In this document: one piece after another, positions 50,242 through 61,776 of the stretch
How positions within the stretch are numbered: position 1 is the stretch's first letter
Layout: every line of letters starts with the position of its first letter
Origin: Ziziphus jujuba
Lineage: Eukaryota; Streptophyta; Magnoliopsida; Rosales; Rhamnaceae
DNA: 64,000 bases
Assembly (NCBI RefSeq): GCF_031755915.1
Contig: NC_083385.1
Location: forward strand, 10,871,001-10,935,000
Direction of reading: 5' to 3'
Notes under the pieces: generated by a model
The model's database searches: none
Told to the model about the DNA's origin: nothing
What the model saw: only the letters and a program-made list of their open reading frames with translations
Translations under genes and position numbers: made by a program

Positions 50242-50938
50242 TGTTTTAGATTGGGAAAAAGGCTTGTAAATGGGTTCTATTCGTGTGACGTTTTTCTCTG
50301 CCAGTGTAAATAATATTGGCTTGTAAATGAGCAATAGAAGATTCGCTATTTTCAATCCCTTGTCATGATAATCAGCATCCTCGACAACCATTGCCTTATT
50401 TATTTAATTTTTTTTCCTATTTTTATTTGTTATTTTTGGGCAGGACAACCATTGCTGAACCCATGTTCTGTATAGATAGCAAAAACACGACAGTCGTTTT
50501 GTATCGATAGCCAAAACACGACTGACTGTCGTGTTTTGGGTCATCCTCGAAAAAGAGTCAAGGGAGACATCCGGTCGGTACATAGACATTCAAATATCTA
50601 GCAAAATATTAATGGCAGGAAATTTAAAAATATTAATGGCGGTAATCAATCCTATTGTTCACAAAATATGAAACAAACAGAATTTGACCATTAAAAAATG
50701 ATGTCAAATTATTCGATGACATGGCAAGTTGTAATTGGGTAAAAGGGAGTCGAACATTATACACTTTTTGAATACCGATCGATACTTTCAATACAAGGAC
50801 CAAAATTTTTCATTTTCCTTTTGGGCCAATCATAAACTTTCGTATGAGAATTATTTATATTTTTACTATAAAAGATCCCAAAAATTCTCCATCTGTAGAG
50901 GAGAGCCCACCAAACCTGAAAAGGAATAGAGATTATCT
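50242..50938. other. Short convergent spacer between XLG and RUS genes
   Basis: The two genes end tail to tail about 700 bp apart. The spacer must hold both polyadenylation sites and contains a perfect hairpin at 50511-50539. I see no gene in it. Confidence 0.7.
50511..50539. repeat. Perfect 12-bp inverted repeat with 5-base loop
   Basis: The arms CCAAAACACGAC (50511-50522) and GTCGTGTTTTGG (50528-50539) are exact complements around TGACT. A partial extra copy of the arm with its own short palindrome (AAAACACGACAGTCGTTTT) lies just to the left, at 50483-50501. The transcript could fold into a strong stem. Confidence 0.9.
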
Positions 50939-53900
50939 TCAATCCTCAACGAAACTGTATCGCGTCTGCTCGTCTTTGCTCAATAGAATGTTCTTAGCCG
51001 CCCATCCCAGTCCCGACATGTGCTCGTTCAACAGTAACAAATCCCCTTGAGCACGTTTTTTGCACTCCTCAAGGAGCTTAAACCACTCCTTCATAGCCGA
51101 GTCCGATAAATCACTAGCCTCTACCATGCTTTCCCACTTACTCTTTTTCAAATGAAGGACTTTACGGACATAGCACGCCTACACAGCATTTTTTATCATA
51201 TCAGTCTTACAATTGAAACACACAGAAAAAGAGAGTGAAGACCGTATCTTCTTCCCAAAGGAAATACATAAAGGTAAAAAACACCCTTTTTTTACCTGCA
51301 GCAAACCCAGTATTATATCTCTAGTCCCAGCTCCTTCTCGCAGACAAAGAATAATACCCCTCTAGAATTCCACCAGACATGAAAAGGGAAAATAATGTAA
51401 ATTGCATTGTAGATTGACTGAGATTTTAGGGCATAACTATGTGACAGCATAATCCATTCATATATTCACCTGCTTGGTTCTTCGTATTCCTGTATACGTG
51501 ATTTCCATGCTTATGAAGTAATAATCATCACCATTTATGGATTGCATTGCCATCATTGACAACTTGGGAACTTGATCCTTGGGATTAATACACCCTATTT
51601 TGATGGGCAATAATTCTTTGCCTGATACAAACCCCATTTTTGGCTTTAGCATTCAAAAGTAATCTTATCAAAAGGACTAGACAGAGGAAAAATTTAATAT
51701 CTCACCTTTACTCCATGGAAAACCAATTCCTTCCTGTTTACTAATATCTGCAGGCGAAGGAACATATCCTACCTCGATCCAAGTATCTAGTATAATCTCA
51801 AGTCTATCCTGAATCAATGCAAAAATATAGTTAAGTCTTGTCCATCAAACTTCTATGAGGTAAACTCTCTCCTAATTCAAAGAAAGCAAACAACAATAGG
51901 GCATGCATCTATTAACTCTGTTCACAAAGCATATACTTTTCAAAAGAAGGGTTGCAACCAACTTTCCCCCAGCTAAAAGAAATATTTTCTCCCACTAGTA
52001 CACGTATCTGGTTCTTTGTGCATGTCATTTTGAGTGTTTTACATAGCAACAAAAGGATTAAAAAAAGCAATACAAACCAAGAATGGTAGAATAAAGTCTC
52101 AAACTCAGATCGATGAGCAAATGAAAATTATCTTGTCTTTCTGGGTCAGAAGAAGGAGAACTAGGGTAGACATAATAAGCTATTAATTATCTTCTAGATT
52201 AAGTTTTCACCCAGTCTAAGACTGTCTCATTAAGCAAATTACCGTGATATGAGGGCTTCATTCAGAACATAATATTAAGAAAGAAAATTTTGTATTCTAC
52301 CAGCATTCTTTGTGTAAAACATGCATGGAGACTCTCATAATGTAAGTAAGCCATGACAAGTCTAAGATCTTATATAACCCAAAACGAACAAAAGTCAGAA
52401 TACTGACTCACCTTAGTTAATGTTTGCAGATGGACATGCTTAAGCTGTTGATATATTCCAAGCAGGTCGATTGCTGAGAATATTGGGTATACAATAAAAG
52501 GCAAACCTGCTAGCAATCTTAGACACCAGTAATAAGTTAGAAATTTATGCAAGTGTAATATTCTATAATATAATAAAAAACTTGAAGTTCTACATTAGGT
52601 TTCACAGCCAAATATTAAGAGGAAATTTTAATAAGAAAGCGTCAAATTCCCTAATTCATAAATTTTTTTCTGCCCCTGATTGATAAATATGTTTATAAGG
52701 CTCATTGGTGTCAACATACACTAATAGATCTTTAGCAGATAATGAAATGATCAACAGACAACAACAAGATACACCACATAATGAGCTCAACTATGTCATG
52801 TAAGAAAACTCGCATGAATTGTATAAAATATTAACATCATTCCCTCTATTAACCGACAGAGATATTAAAGTTAAAAAAAAGAAATACCTTTGATTATTCT
52901 TCAACAGCATATTCAATGATGCAGCAAGTAAAAGGCCGAGGTTGTCAAAGCACACTGTTTGAATCTGAAACACATACCAGTCTCTTCAAACTCTAGCAAT
53001 TTTAGTCATACAATCACACCAAACATTAAGTAACAAGACTAACCAACCTGTGATTTAGCAGAAACTTCACCAAGGTTATCTGCAATTGCAAAACTTCGGT
53101 GAACAGCAGACTGCTTATACAGAGAGATAACATCAAAACTCCATATGAGAAGGTTCTAAAGCCCAAATTCATTAACTAATAGTAACAAAGAAATATGTAG
53201 AAAATCAGCAGTCCCACATGAAAATATTTATTACCTAACTAACTAGCAAAAAATAAGTAAACAAATAAAAAAAAAAAATTATAAGTTGCGTGAATAGAGT
53301 ATCAATGCACAACATGATAGCAAGTGTAATTAAAGAATTCAAATAAATCTGAACTAACTTTAAAGTAAAAGAGATTAAGAGTTCTTTAAGGTCTAGAATC
53401 CTTACGCCAGTAGCTAAGAGGCAAGCCAGGCTTATTTGTTTTGCAATGTTGGCCACAGATGCAAGAAGCAAGAAGTACTTCGGAAATGCAGGAGTCAACA
53501 GCTCAACTCCAATGCTCAAACTGAACAGAATGGACGTAGAGAACCTAACTCTCTACCAAAGAGAAAACACAAAAAACTAAAAAAGTTATGCTAAACCTTT
53601 GGTTTTGTATTCTTAAGAAAAGTTGCTGAATTTCTTATTTTGCAGCTCTACAATTACAAATTACAGCATTCTCCTATTCTGTATCTAAGGACTTCTGATT
53701 ATTTTTGTTCAAACAACAAAATACAGTGCTAGTAACTGCAAAAATAAACCATATCTGAAGATAGCTACACCAATCAAATCTTCACTGAAATCAATTATAC
53801 CTTGAGATTGGTATCAAAAGCAGAGGCTTGACTAGCAGTATAAATGCATCTACTTAATCGTCCAAGTCCATCCTTCAAGACCCAGTTTAGGGCAGCAGCT

Positions 53901-54640
53901 GATGGCAGTGAACGAGAGAACCCAACTCCAATTGCTCGAAACATTGCCTATCAATCCATTCCTAAATGTAAGTACCATATTATCCAAAAATTCACATAAA
54001 CGTCCACTCTTTTTCTTCCTGGGGTAGTTGGGTACAGGGGTTTAATAAAACAAAGAGCTTTATCCACAAAACAAAAGTATCTGACACACAGTTGCAACCA
54101 AATTTACATTTCACTCGACTGTACAGGACAATACAAAACGCACCGTATTGAATAATTTATTACCTGCGTGGCAAGGACCTGGAGCGCCGAACTGAAAACC
54201 CGGTGCAAGAACTTCCATTTCACATAATCCATGTAATTATCGCTAACTTTCTTGGGAATGAAGAAATCTCTAACAGCCATGGTACAAATTCTATACAGTC
54301 TACGAAACCCATCATCAAAATCAAAGGAGAACGACGTCGCACCGCCATCAACACCAACCAACTGCAAACTACCTCCATCCCAGAAGTATCTGGAAACCTT
54401 ACCCGACCTCTGAATCACCACCGGAAGCCGACACTCTTTGGTGTGTCCCGGTTCCTTGCCGACGGTTTCTTCTGGTTCATAGCCAATCGAAGTTCTCAAA
54501 GAGTTGGTGATGTTGAAGGCCCTGAAGGGGCGTTTGCGTGTCTTGGGGACACATTTCTGAGTTGTGAACTGGGTTTCCGGAATTTTCCATGGAATTGGAA
54601 GGTGGTGGGTATTGGTGGGCGTGTAGAACGAGGATTGCAT
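50939..54640 (-). CDS. ROOT UV-B SENSITIVE family protein (DUF647), probably RUS4-like (525 aa)
   Basis: Ten exons on the minus strand: 54164-54640, 53801-53947, 53406-53552, 53048-53110, 52888-52964, 52412-52517, 51706-51808, 51470-51621, 51296-51361 and 50939-51178. They join in one frame with GT..AG junctions. The start is the ATG at 54640, since the frame upstream begins only with TTG. The first 60 residues are rich in S, T, P and basic residues with few acids, as in a plastid transit peptide (prediction). The DUF647 core follows: FDDGFRRLYRICTMAVRDFF, then FFIPKKVSDNYMDYVKWKF, with hydrophobic helices VGVELLTPAFPKYFLLLASV-like and LLLAASLNMLL. RUS proteins take part in early seedling UV-B responses, auxin transport and anther development. 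Their biochemistry is unsettled. The RUS4 call rests on the N-terminal style and is less certain than the family. Confidence 0.85.
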
Positions 54641-55629
54641 AAGAACACGGGAAGTTTTGGGATGCAAGTTTTTCCCGCCAAAGTGCGGTCTGGTTTCTTG
54701 TACGGTAAAGTTTTTTCAAGGTTTAGGGTTTTTGGCGGTGGTGAGGTATTTCAGAAGTCAATGTGCTTATGAAATACGATAAAGAAAGGTGCAGATTTTT
54801 CAAAAGAAAGGGTCGGAGTTGGACAGGTTGGACGATGCTCTGTGCGTGGTCGTGGTTTGTGAGCCGTCAAAGTCGAACAAATTACTCAGATTCTCATTCT
54901 TTCTCAGTAAATCTCGACCAGACTCTGATTCTTTCACCCATGGTGATAAACGGCGTCGTTTCTACTGAAGGAAAAAAAAAATAAAAAAAATAATAATAAT
55001 TTTTTATTTTTCAGTGAAAGCAAAAAGATAATTTTTTTGTGTTCCTTTTAAAAACCTGAAATAATGGTGTAAAGGAGGAGAAAATCCCAAGCAATTTTGT
55101 CTTTTATATTTTGCTAATAAAAAGAACCCAAAGCACATGCTGGAATTGGTTTTTACAACAGATTAATTTTTCAAGATATTGCTTGGTAATTTTGTGGCTT
55201 ATCAGATTGGTGAGACATGAATGGGTTTTGAACAGAGTTAACAAATAATTATGACTGATTTGGAGTCATTTATTTCCCACTTTTCAAGTAATCGTAACAA
55301 AAAAGCTGAAAGCAAAACTTATGGTTTGATTGACGCTCCATGAAAATTGAACCTTCAAATTCTACTAACAACATATATATTATTGTCATCCTCTGATGGA
55401 GCAAGACCATGAAATAGAGAATTCTTTTTCCACCAAAATAAACCATGAAAGATTTTTATGTCTCAATCTCAACTACAAAAGCCCAGGAAGGCATACAGCT
55501 AGCTCCACACAACCTTCAAACAATGCCTCCCTCGACATCATTTTACTCCATTACAGCCTGAAACCCTTTAATCCGACATAGTTTCATTAAATTACAGATA
55601 ATGAAGGTTTCCTACATAGTTTCATTAAA
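54641..55629. other. 5' flank of the RUS gene and 3' flank of the first P450 gene
   Basis: The left part is the RUS leader and promoter. The rest is AT-rich. From about 55530 the sequence matches the 3' flank of the second P450 gene, which marks the left edge of the tandem duplication. Confidence 0.6.
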
Positions 55630-55649
55630 TTACAGATAATGAAGGTTAC
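55576..55649. repeat. 38-bp tandem duplication over the stop codon of the first P450 gene
   Basis: Copies start at 55576 and 55614 with ACATAGTTTCATTAAATTAC and both contain the reverse of the codons around the stop. The right copy holds the stop in use (55630-55632). The left copy sits in the 3' UTR. The second P450 gene has only one copy, so this arose after the gene duplication. Confidence 0.85.
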
Positions 55650-57471
55650 AATTAAGACGCGGATTAAGAAAAACTTCGAGTGGGTTTGCTCTCAAATTTG
55701 TCAAGCCAGTGCTCTCAGTCATGTCCACATCTTCAATGGATGGTTTAGCAACTTCAAAACTGTGCAAGAAGCTAGCCAGAGCCAAATGTATTACCTGGAG
55801 AGCTAGTGATACCCCTGGACATGACCTCCTTCCTGAGCCAAAAGGAATGAGCTCATAATTCACACCCCTCATGTCTATGTCCTTATTTGTTGTAAGAAAT
55901 CTCTGTGGTTGGAACTTGTGAGGACTAGTCCACACGCGCTGATCATGGTGAATTTTCCAAGCATTCACCATCAAGCGTGTCCCACTAGGAATGAAGTAGC
56001 CAGAGGAGAGGGTGCAGTCTTCCATTGCAGCTCGAAGAATTATGGGACTTGGTGGGTAAAGACGCAATGTTTCTTTCACAATGGCTTGGAGGTAGATTAA
56101 ATTTGGGATATCTGATTCATCCACATGTCTATCTTTGCCAACGACGATGTCAAGCTCATCTTGTGCCTTCTTCAGCTCTTGGGGATTGTTGAGTAGTAAA
56201 GACAGAGCCCATGTTAGAGAAACCATGGTAGTGTCACTTCCTGCCAATAAAAGGTTCTGCAAAAAGAAGTTCTAGTGAGTCAGTTTTAAGAGTCTTCTGT
56301 ATGTTTCTTACTCTCTGTTTCTGCTGCTATATATCCTTATCAGATAGAAAATATTTATTTATTTATTTAATTTTTTTTACACAGTTTACATGACAAAACT
56401 AGTTCTATTTCTAATGCTTAAATTTCAACAATTTTGCAGAAAACTTGCCCTTGATGAAGTACATGGTCATGTGGTTGTAGTAGCTATAATAGTTCATTAG
56501 TTAAGAGTTCTTACCAGACAAGTAGCCTTATTTACAGTATCTGCATCATAAGCAGAAACCTTGGAATCATCCAGGATATTCAACATCACATCCATGAAAT
56601 CCTGCTCTTTTCTTCCTTTCCCACCAATTAATCTCTTCTGCTTATGCTCCTCCAGCCACCCTCCTATCAAGATGTCCAATTCTTTTGCAGTTTTCTTCAT
56701 TGCTTTCTCATATCCATTAATATCTAACCAACCAAAAGATGGTATAGCATCAGACAGCACAAATACCCCAAACAGATAAGCAAAATCCCTCATCACTTGT
56801 CTACATCGTCTCGCTTCTTCTTCCTCAAAATCAGCACCAACTCCAAAATACCTTTTCCCTCCCACAATTCTTAAAGCAATATTATGTGTCAAGTCCCCAA
56901 ACCATTGCTTCATATCCACCAAAACTCTACCTCCTGCACTTCCTTTGCTGATCCACATGTTGTATAGTTCTTTGATCATAATTTGCACCTCTGATTCTCG
57001 AATGTGCTTGAGCATATCAAGTCTATGGTTCGACAAAAGTTCGATGGTAGCTATCTTGCGCATCTCACGCCAGTATGGTCCATAAGGAGCAAATCCAAAC
57101 ATAGCATAGTCATAACCAAGCAACTTTGAGGCAGTAATACTTGGTCTGTTGGAAAAGGCCCTGTCATGAATAGTAAAACACTCCCTGGCAATTTCCCAAC
57201 TATTCAAAACTAAAACTTGATGCGAACCCAGCCTGACAGTGAAAACTGGTCCATACTTGTCTGCCATAGCTCCCAATGTTTTGTGTGTCAGTTGTTGACC
57301 ACCAAAGAGGTGGAGATGGCCAATAACAGGCCAAGCATCACCAGCCTGAGGGGCAGTGCATTTTCTGGTCTTCGAACTGTTAGGTCTGTTTAGGTGATAG
57401 AAAATGAAACAGATGAGTAATGGAAGGACAATACAGATCACGGTTAACAGGAGATTGGGAAGAGAGTCCAT
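55630..57471 (-). CDS. Cytochrome P450, CYP82 type, copy 1 (527 aa)
   Basis: Two exons, 56515-57471 and 55630-56256, with one phase-0 intron in the usual CYP82 position just before the I helix. The start is ATG 57471 (MDSLPNLLLTV); the frame upstream has no other ATG. Residues 1-28 form a membrane anchor, followed by basic and proline residues. Family marks are the FGFAPYGPYWREMRKI stretch, oxygen-binding AGSDTT (about 324-329), ExxR as ETLR (about 381-384), FQPQRF, and haem-binding FGSGRRSCPG with the thiolate Cys near 465. CYP82 enzymes sit on the endoplasmic reticulum and hydroxylate terpenoids, alkaloids, coumarins or flavones with NADPH-P450 reductase. The substrate cannot be told. Compared with its neighbour it lacks one Gly between Ile and Leu in the PPSPII-LRAAMEDC stretch. 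It looks functional. Confidence 0.92.
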
Positions 57472-57536
57472 TAAAGCTGGTGGAAAAATTTGCAAACAAG
57501 GAGATTACTATCTGTGTCATGTGCTGTAATAACTAG

Positions 57537-57545
57537 TTAATATAA
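57537..57545 (-). promoter_or_regulatory. TATA box of P450 copy 1
   Basis: TATATTAAC on the minus strand lies 66 bp upstream of the ATG. The matching box of copy 2 is at the same distance, which supports both the start codon and the promoter. Confidence 0.6.
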
Positions 57546-57772
57546 TGCTGCTTTTCTTTGGTTCCATGATAAGAGCTGCTGACTTTTGACATTTGCATCA
57601 TATAATTTCAAATTCATAGGCAATTAAAAATATTTCACACATTCCATATCATCCGCAAACTTGAATGTTCAAAAGCTGAAATATATCAGTTTTTATTTTG
57701 TTTTTTAATTTTCAGCCATGGTTTGTAAATCATGTTTGGTCTTCTACCTAACTTTGCATTGTTTTTATTATC

Positions 57773-57886
57773 TTTAAAGTTGAGAGAGAGCAAAATCTTC
57801 AGAAATCTCAAATGATTTGACTTATTATATTTAAAGTTGAGAGAGATAGCAAAATCTGCAGAAATCTCAAATGATTTGACTTGCCT
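57773..57886. repeat. 57-bp tandem duplication in the promoter of P450 copy 1
   Basis: Copies start at 57773 and 57830 with TTTAAAGTTGAGAGAGA and both contain GAAATCTCAAATGATTTGAC. They lie about 300 bp upstream of the start codon. The equivalent place of copy 2 (about 61010-61065) has a single unit. Confidence 0.88.
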
Positions 57887-58639
57887 CATGGAATAAAGTT
57901 AAAACGCCCATTTCTATGGCATAAAGACAGAATAATCACATTTTTTTGAACCAAAAAACTTCGTCATTCTTTTTTTTTTTTAATCTAAATGGTAAGACAA
58001 ACATGAATATAATTATAGAGAACTCGAATTGAGGCCAAGAAATAATTGTAGGCTTTGTCATATTTATAGAGGAAAGATTAAAGGACATACGTCTTCTGCA
58101 AAAAATGTGGTATTAAAAAACTAAGGAGGATAAACATGAAGTGGAATTTAAATAAACCTACAAACATAACAACAAAACAAACATCATTATTAATCATCCA
58201 CATCAAGTATAAAAAACATATATGTAATAATCCCATACTAACAAGAAAATTGACATCAAAGGAAGTGTAGTTGAGACTTAAAGAGCCAAGTTCAAAATTC
58301 GCCTTTGGGGTACTAAAACAGAGCACCTCAAAATTAAGCAGTTTCAGCACTTTGTCTGTCTGCAATAATTAAGTTAGTTTGAACACCTTAACTTATGAAA
58401 TTTCCATTTATTATAAATATCTGTAATATTATGTTTGAGGTTTGGAAAATTATGAAACAACGATGATAATAAAAAGTAGCTTCAACAAATCTGATAGTCG
58501 TACATTTTTCCCTTTTTTTTGTTTAGGATAAATTGGCTAAAAATCATCGGATAAATATTTATATTTTACCCTTCCATTATAGGGGGCAGGGGGTCGGAAA
58601 ATCTTGTTTACCTGTTATGTTTTTTAACTCTTGCTTCTG

Positions 58640-58800
58640 CATAGATAACCTGCACAATTGCCCTTGGCTTTAATCTCGTTCTTCTTCACAAAATTTATCC
58701 AACCAGTAGTTATAACACAATGGCCATCATTCCATGCCATGGCCCTCACTGGCCACTTTTAATTCTGATTGTGAAAAGTTAAATCAGGCTTTAAATTGAT
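58640..58800 (-). pseudogene. Relic of a REM-type B3 domain exon
   Basis: The minus-strand translation gives KWPVRAMAW, then TTGWINFVKKNEIKAKGNC. This parallels KWPVRVVTR and SGWIVFVRNNEIKAKDKC in the B3 exon at 61777-62075. The relic has a stop directly before KWPV and no continuing frame. It is the copy carried along by the tandem duplication of the P450 unit. Confidence 0.75.
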
Positions 58801-58908
58801 GCAATGTTTTTGGAGAAATGAACTAGGAAGATGCTGCAAGCAGAAGCAGCATGCCTGCCTTGACATCATTTTAATCTCAAACCCTCTATCCTACATAATT
58901 TCATGAAA

Positions 58909-60770
58909 TTACAGTTCATAAAGATTAGAATTAAGATGTGGATAAAGAAAAACATCAAGTGGGTTTGCTCGCAAATTGGTCAAGCCATTGCTTTCAGTCA
59001 TGTCCACATCTTCATTGGATGGTTTAGTAACTTCAAAACTGTGCAAGAAGCTAGCCAGAGCCAAATGTACTACCTGGAGGGCTAGTGATGACCCTGGACA
59101 TGATCTCCTCCCTGAGCTAAATGGAATGAACTCATAATTCTTACCCTTCATATCTATGTCCTTATTTATTGTCAAAAATCTCGCTGGTTCAAACTTGTGA
59201 GGATTAGGCCACACACGCTGATCACGGTGAATTTTCCAGGCATTGACCATCAAGCGTGTCCCAGTAGGAATAAAGTACCCAGAGGAGAGGGTGCAGTCTT
59301 CCATAGCAGCTCGAAGACCAATTATAGGACTTGGTGGGTAGAGACGTAGTGTTTCTTTGACGATAGCTTGGAGGTAGATTAAATTTGGGATATCTGATTC
59401 TTTCACATGTCTGTCTTTTCCAACGACGATGTCAAGCTCATCTTGTGCCTTCTTCAGCTCTTGGGGATTGTTGAGTAGTAAAGACAGAGCCCAAGTTAGA
59501 GAAACCATGGTAGTGTCACTTCCTGCCAATACAAGGTTCTGCAAAAAAAAAATAAATATATATATTCTAGGCAGTCAGTTTTTCTAATCTTCTATATGTT
59601 TATTACTCTTTCTGTTTCTGCCACTGTAGATCCGTGCCAGATTAAAAAGAAAGTTGTTTTTTTTTTTATTATTATTTTTTTTTAAAACATATTTTATTAC
59701 ATGTAAAACTAGTTCAAATCATTCTATCGCTTAAATTTAAAAATTTTACAAAAAAATTGACATAGATTAAGTACATGATATTGCAGTTATGGCAGCTTTA
59801 GTAGTTTATCATCTAGAATTCTTACCAGACAAGTAGCCTTATTTATAGTATCTGCATCATAACCGGAAAATTGGGAATCATCCAGGATATTCAGCATCAC
59901 ATCCATGAAATCCTGCTCTTTTCTTCTTTTCCCACCCATTAATCTCTTTTGCTTATGCTCCTCCAGCCACCCTCCTATCAAGATGTCCAATTCTTTTGCA
60001 GTTTTCTTCATTGCTTTCTCATATCCATTAATATCTAACCAACCAAGAGAAGGTATAGCATCAGACAACACGAACACCCCAAACAGAAAAACAAAATCCC
60101 TCATCACTTGTCTACATCGTCTCGCTTCTTCTTCCTCAAAATCAGCATTAACTCCAAAATATCTCTTCCCTCCCACAATTCTTAAAGCAATATTATGTGT
60201 CAAGTCCCCAAACCATTGCTTCATATCCACCAAAACTCCACCTCCTGCACTGCCTTTGCTGGTCCATAACTTGTATAGTTCTTTGATCATAATTTGCACC
60301 TCTGATTCTCGAATGTGCTTGAGCATATCAAGTCTATGGTTTGATAAAAGTTCAATTGTAGCTATCTTTCGCATCTCACGCCAGTATGATCCATAAGGAG
60401 CAAATCCAAACATAGCATAGTCATAGCCAAGCAACTTTGAGGCAGCGACACTTGGTCTGGTGGAAAAGGCCCTATCATGAACAGTAAAACACTCTCTAGC
60501 CATTTCCCAACTATTCAAAACCAAAACTCTATGTGAACCCAGCCTGAGAGTGAAAACTGGTCCATATCTGTCTGCCATAGCTCCTAATGTTTTGTGGGTC
60601 AGTTGCTGACCACCAAAGAGATGGAGATGACCAATAACCGGCCAAGCACCACCAGCTTGAGGGACAGTGCATTTCCTGGCCGGTTTGTTTCGGTGATAGA
60701 AAATGAAACAGAGGAGTAAGGGAAAGAGGCTACAGATCACAGTTAATAGGAGATCGGGAAGAGAGTCCAT
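58909..60770 (-). CDS. Cytochrome P450, CYP82 type, copy 2 (524 aa)
   Basis: Two exons, 59826-60770 and 58909-59538, with the same phase-0 intron as copy 1. I chose ATG 60770 (MDSLPDLLLTV) by analogy with copy 1; an in-frame ATG at 60794 is possible. The further ATG at 60869 lies upstream of the TATA box and is unlikely. The marks are a membrane anchor, FGFAPYGSYWREMRKI, AGSDTT, ETLR (about 377-380), FEPARF and FSSGRRSCPG with the haem Cys near 462. The Ser in place of Gly at the second haem-loop position is tolerated in the family. The protein is nearly identical to copy 1 over most of its length. Its likely role is ER oxidation of a specialised metabolite, substrate unknown. Confidence 0.92.
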
Positions 60771-60837
60771 GAAAACTGGTGGAGAAATTTGCATCAAGTA
60801 GATTATTATTATGTGTATCTTCAGCTGTAAGAAGAAG

Positions 60838-60846
60838 TTAAATATA
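60838..60846 (-). promoter_or_regulatory. TATA box of P450 copy 2
   Basis: TATATTTAA on the minus strand lies 68 bp upstream of ATG 60770. It is the counterpart of the box at 57537-57545. Confidence 0.6.
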
Positions 60847-61776
60847 ATGCTGGTTTTATTTGGTTCCACGATAAGTGCTGATGACTTTTGGACATTTTGC
60901 GCATATAACTTCTAAGCATAGGCAATTAAAAAATCTTTCATACATTTTATATTATTTAAAAACTTGACTGTTCAAAAGCTGGAAATTATACTTTTTTTTA
61001 CATATTCACCAATGGTTGAGAGACATAGCAAAATCTATGGAAATCTCACATTGTTTGACTTCCCTCATCCAATGAAGTTAAAACGCCCCATTAATAATTA
61101 AATGGGACTTAAAATCGTCGCACGACACGACAAGTTAGTTGCATTTTTTTGACCTGCAACATAGTGACTATTTCAACCTATAACTAATTGCACTTATATT
61201 ATTTTATTCTTCTCTTTAGAGGAAAGTTTGAAGGACATACGTCTTGCACACAAAATATGATATTAAAAATTGAGAAGATAAACATGAAGTAGAAATTTAA
61301 ATGAACAAAAGCAAACATAAAGACGAAATAAACATTACTGAGATAAAACATCCACATCAAGTATGAAAATAAATATCGATGCCATAATTTCAGCCCCAAA
61401 AAAAAAAAAAATCATTGTCATTGTCCCGTACAAAAGACAAGAATATGTCATAGTCACATCCTGGTAAAAAATTTACTCTCTCATCTTCTTTTCCCTTGCC
61501 CTCCTGGCTACTAAAAAAGAGCATCTCAAAATTAAGCAGGTTCAGCACCTTGTCTGTTTGCAATAATTAAGTTAGTTTAGACTTCTTAAATTGTCTTTAA
61601 TATTATTTTTGCAGTTTGAAAATTAAGAAACAAATATGATTATAAAAGTAGCTTCAACAAATCTAATAGTCCAACATTTTATTTTATTTTATTTTATTTT
61701 ATTGGTTTATGATAAATCAACTAATAATCATCAAATTGGGCAGAGGTCGGAAAATCATGTCTTCCTGTTACGTTTT
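60847..61776. other. Promoter of P450 copy 2 and 3' flank of the REM gene
   Basis: The sequence runs parallel to 57546-58640 of the first unit, including the block with CTCAAAATTAAGCAGGTTCAG at 61525. An ATTTT repeat lies at 61678-61700. I see no gene. Confidence 0.6.

Larger units (their letters stand above)
57546..58908. other. Promoter of P450 copy 1, B3 relic and junction of the tandem units
   Basis: Next to the TATA box come a 57-bp tandem duplication (57773-57886), a block resembling 61200-61560 (58070-58440) and a decayed B3 exon (58640-58800). Near 58860 lies the start of the second duplication unit, which resembles 55534. I see no intact gene. Confidence 0.65.

Noticed and set aside
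54203..54772. 189-codon plus-strand open frame
   Set aside because: It lies antisense to RUS exon 1 and is kept open by that exon's composition. No domain is recognisable, and the RUS frame is supported by ten exons.
59905..60396. 163-codon plus-strand open frame
   Set aside because: Antisense to P450 copy 2. A similar but shorter frame lies antisense to copy 1, as expected from shared coding sequence.
60771..60869. N-terminal extension of P450 copy 2 to the ATG at 60869
   Set aside because: That ATG lies upstream of the TATA box at 60838-60846 and has no counterpart in copy 1.
61430..61540. Minus-strand peptide with YDIFLSF, resembling the start of a TIR domain
   Set aside because: Only about seven residues match. 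The rest of a TIR fold is missing, and the paralogous block at 58200-58330 does not keep the motif.
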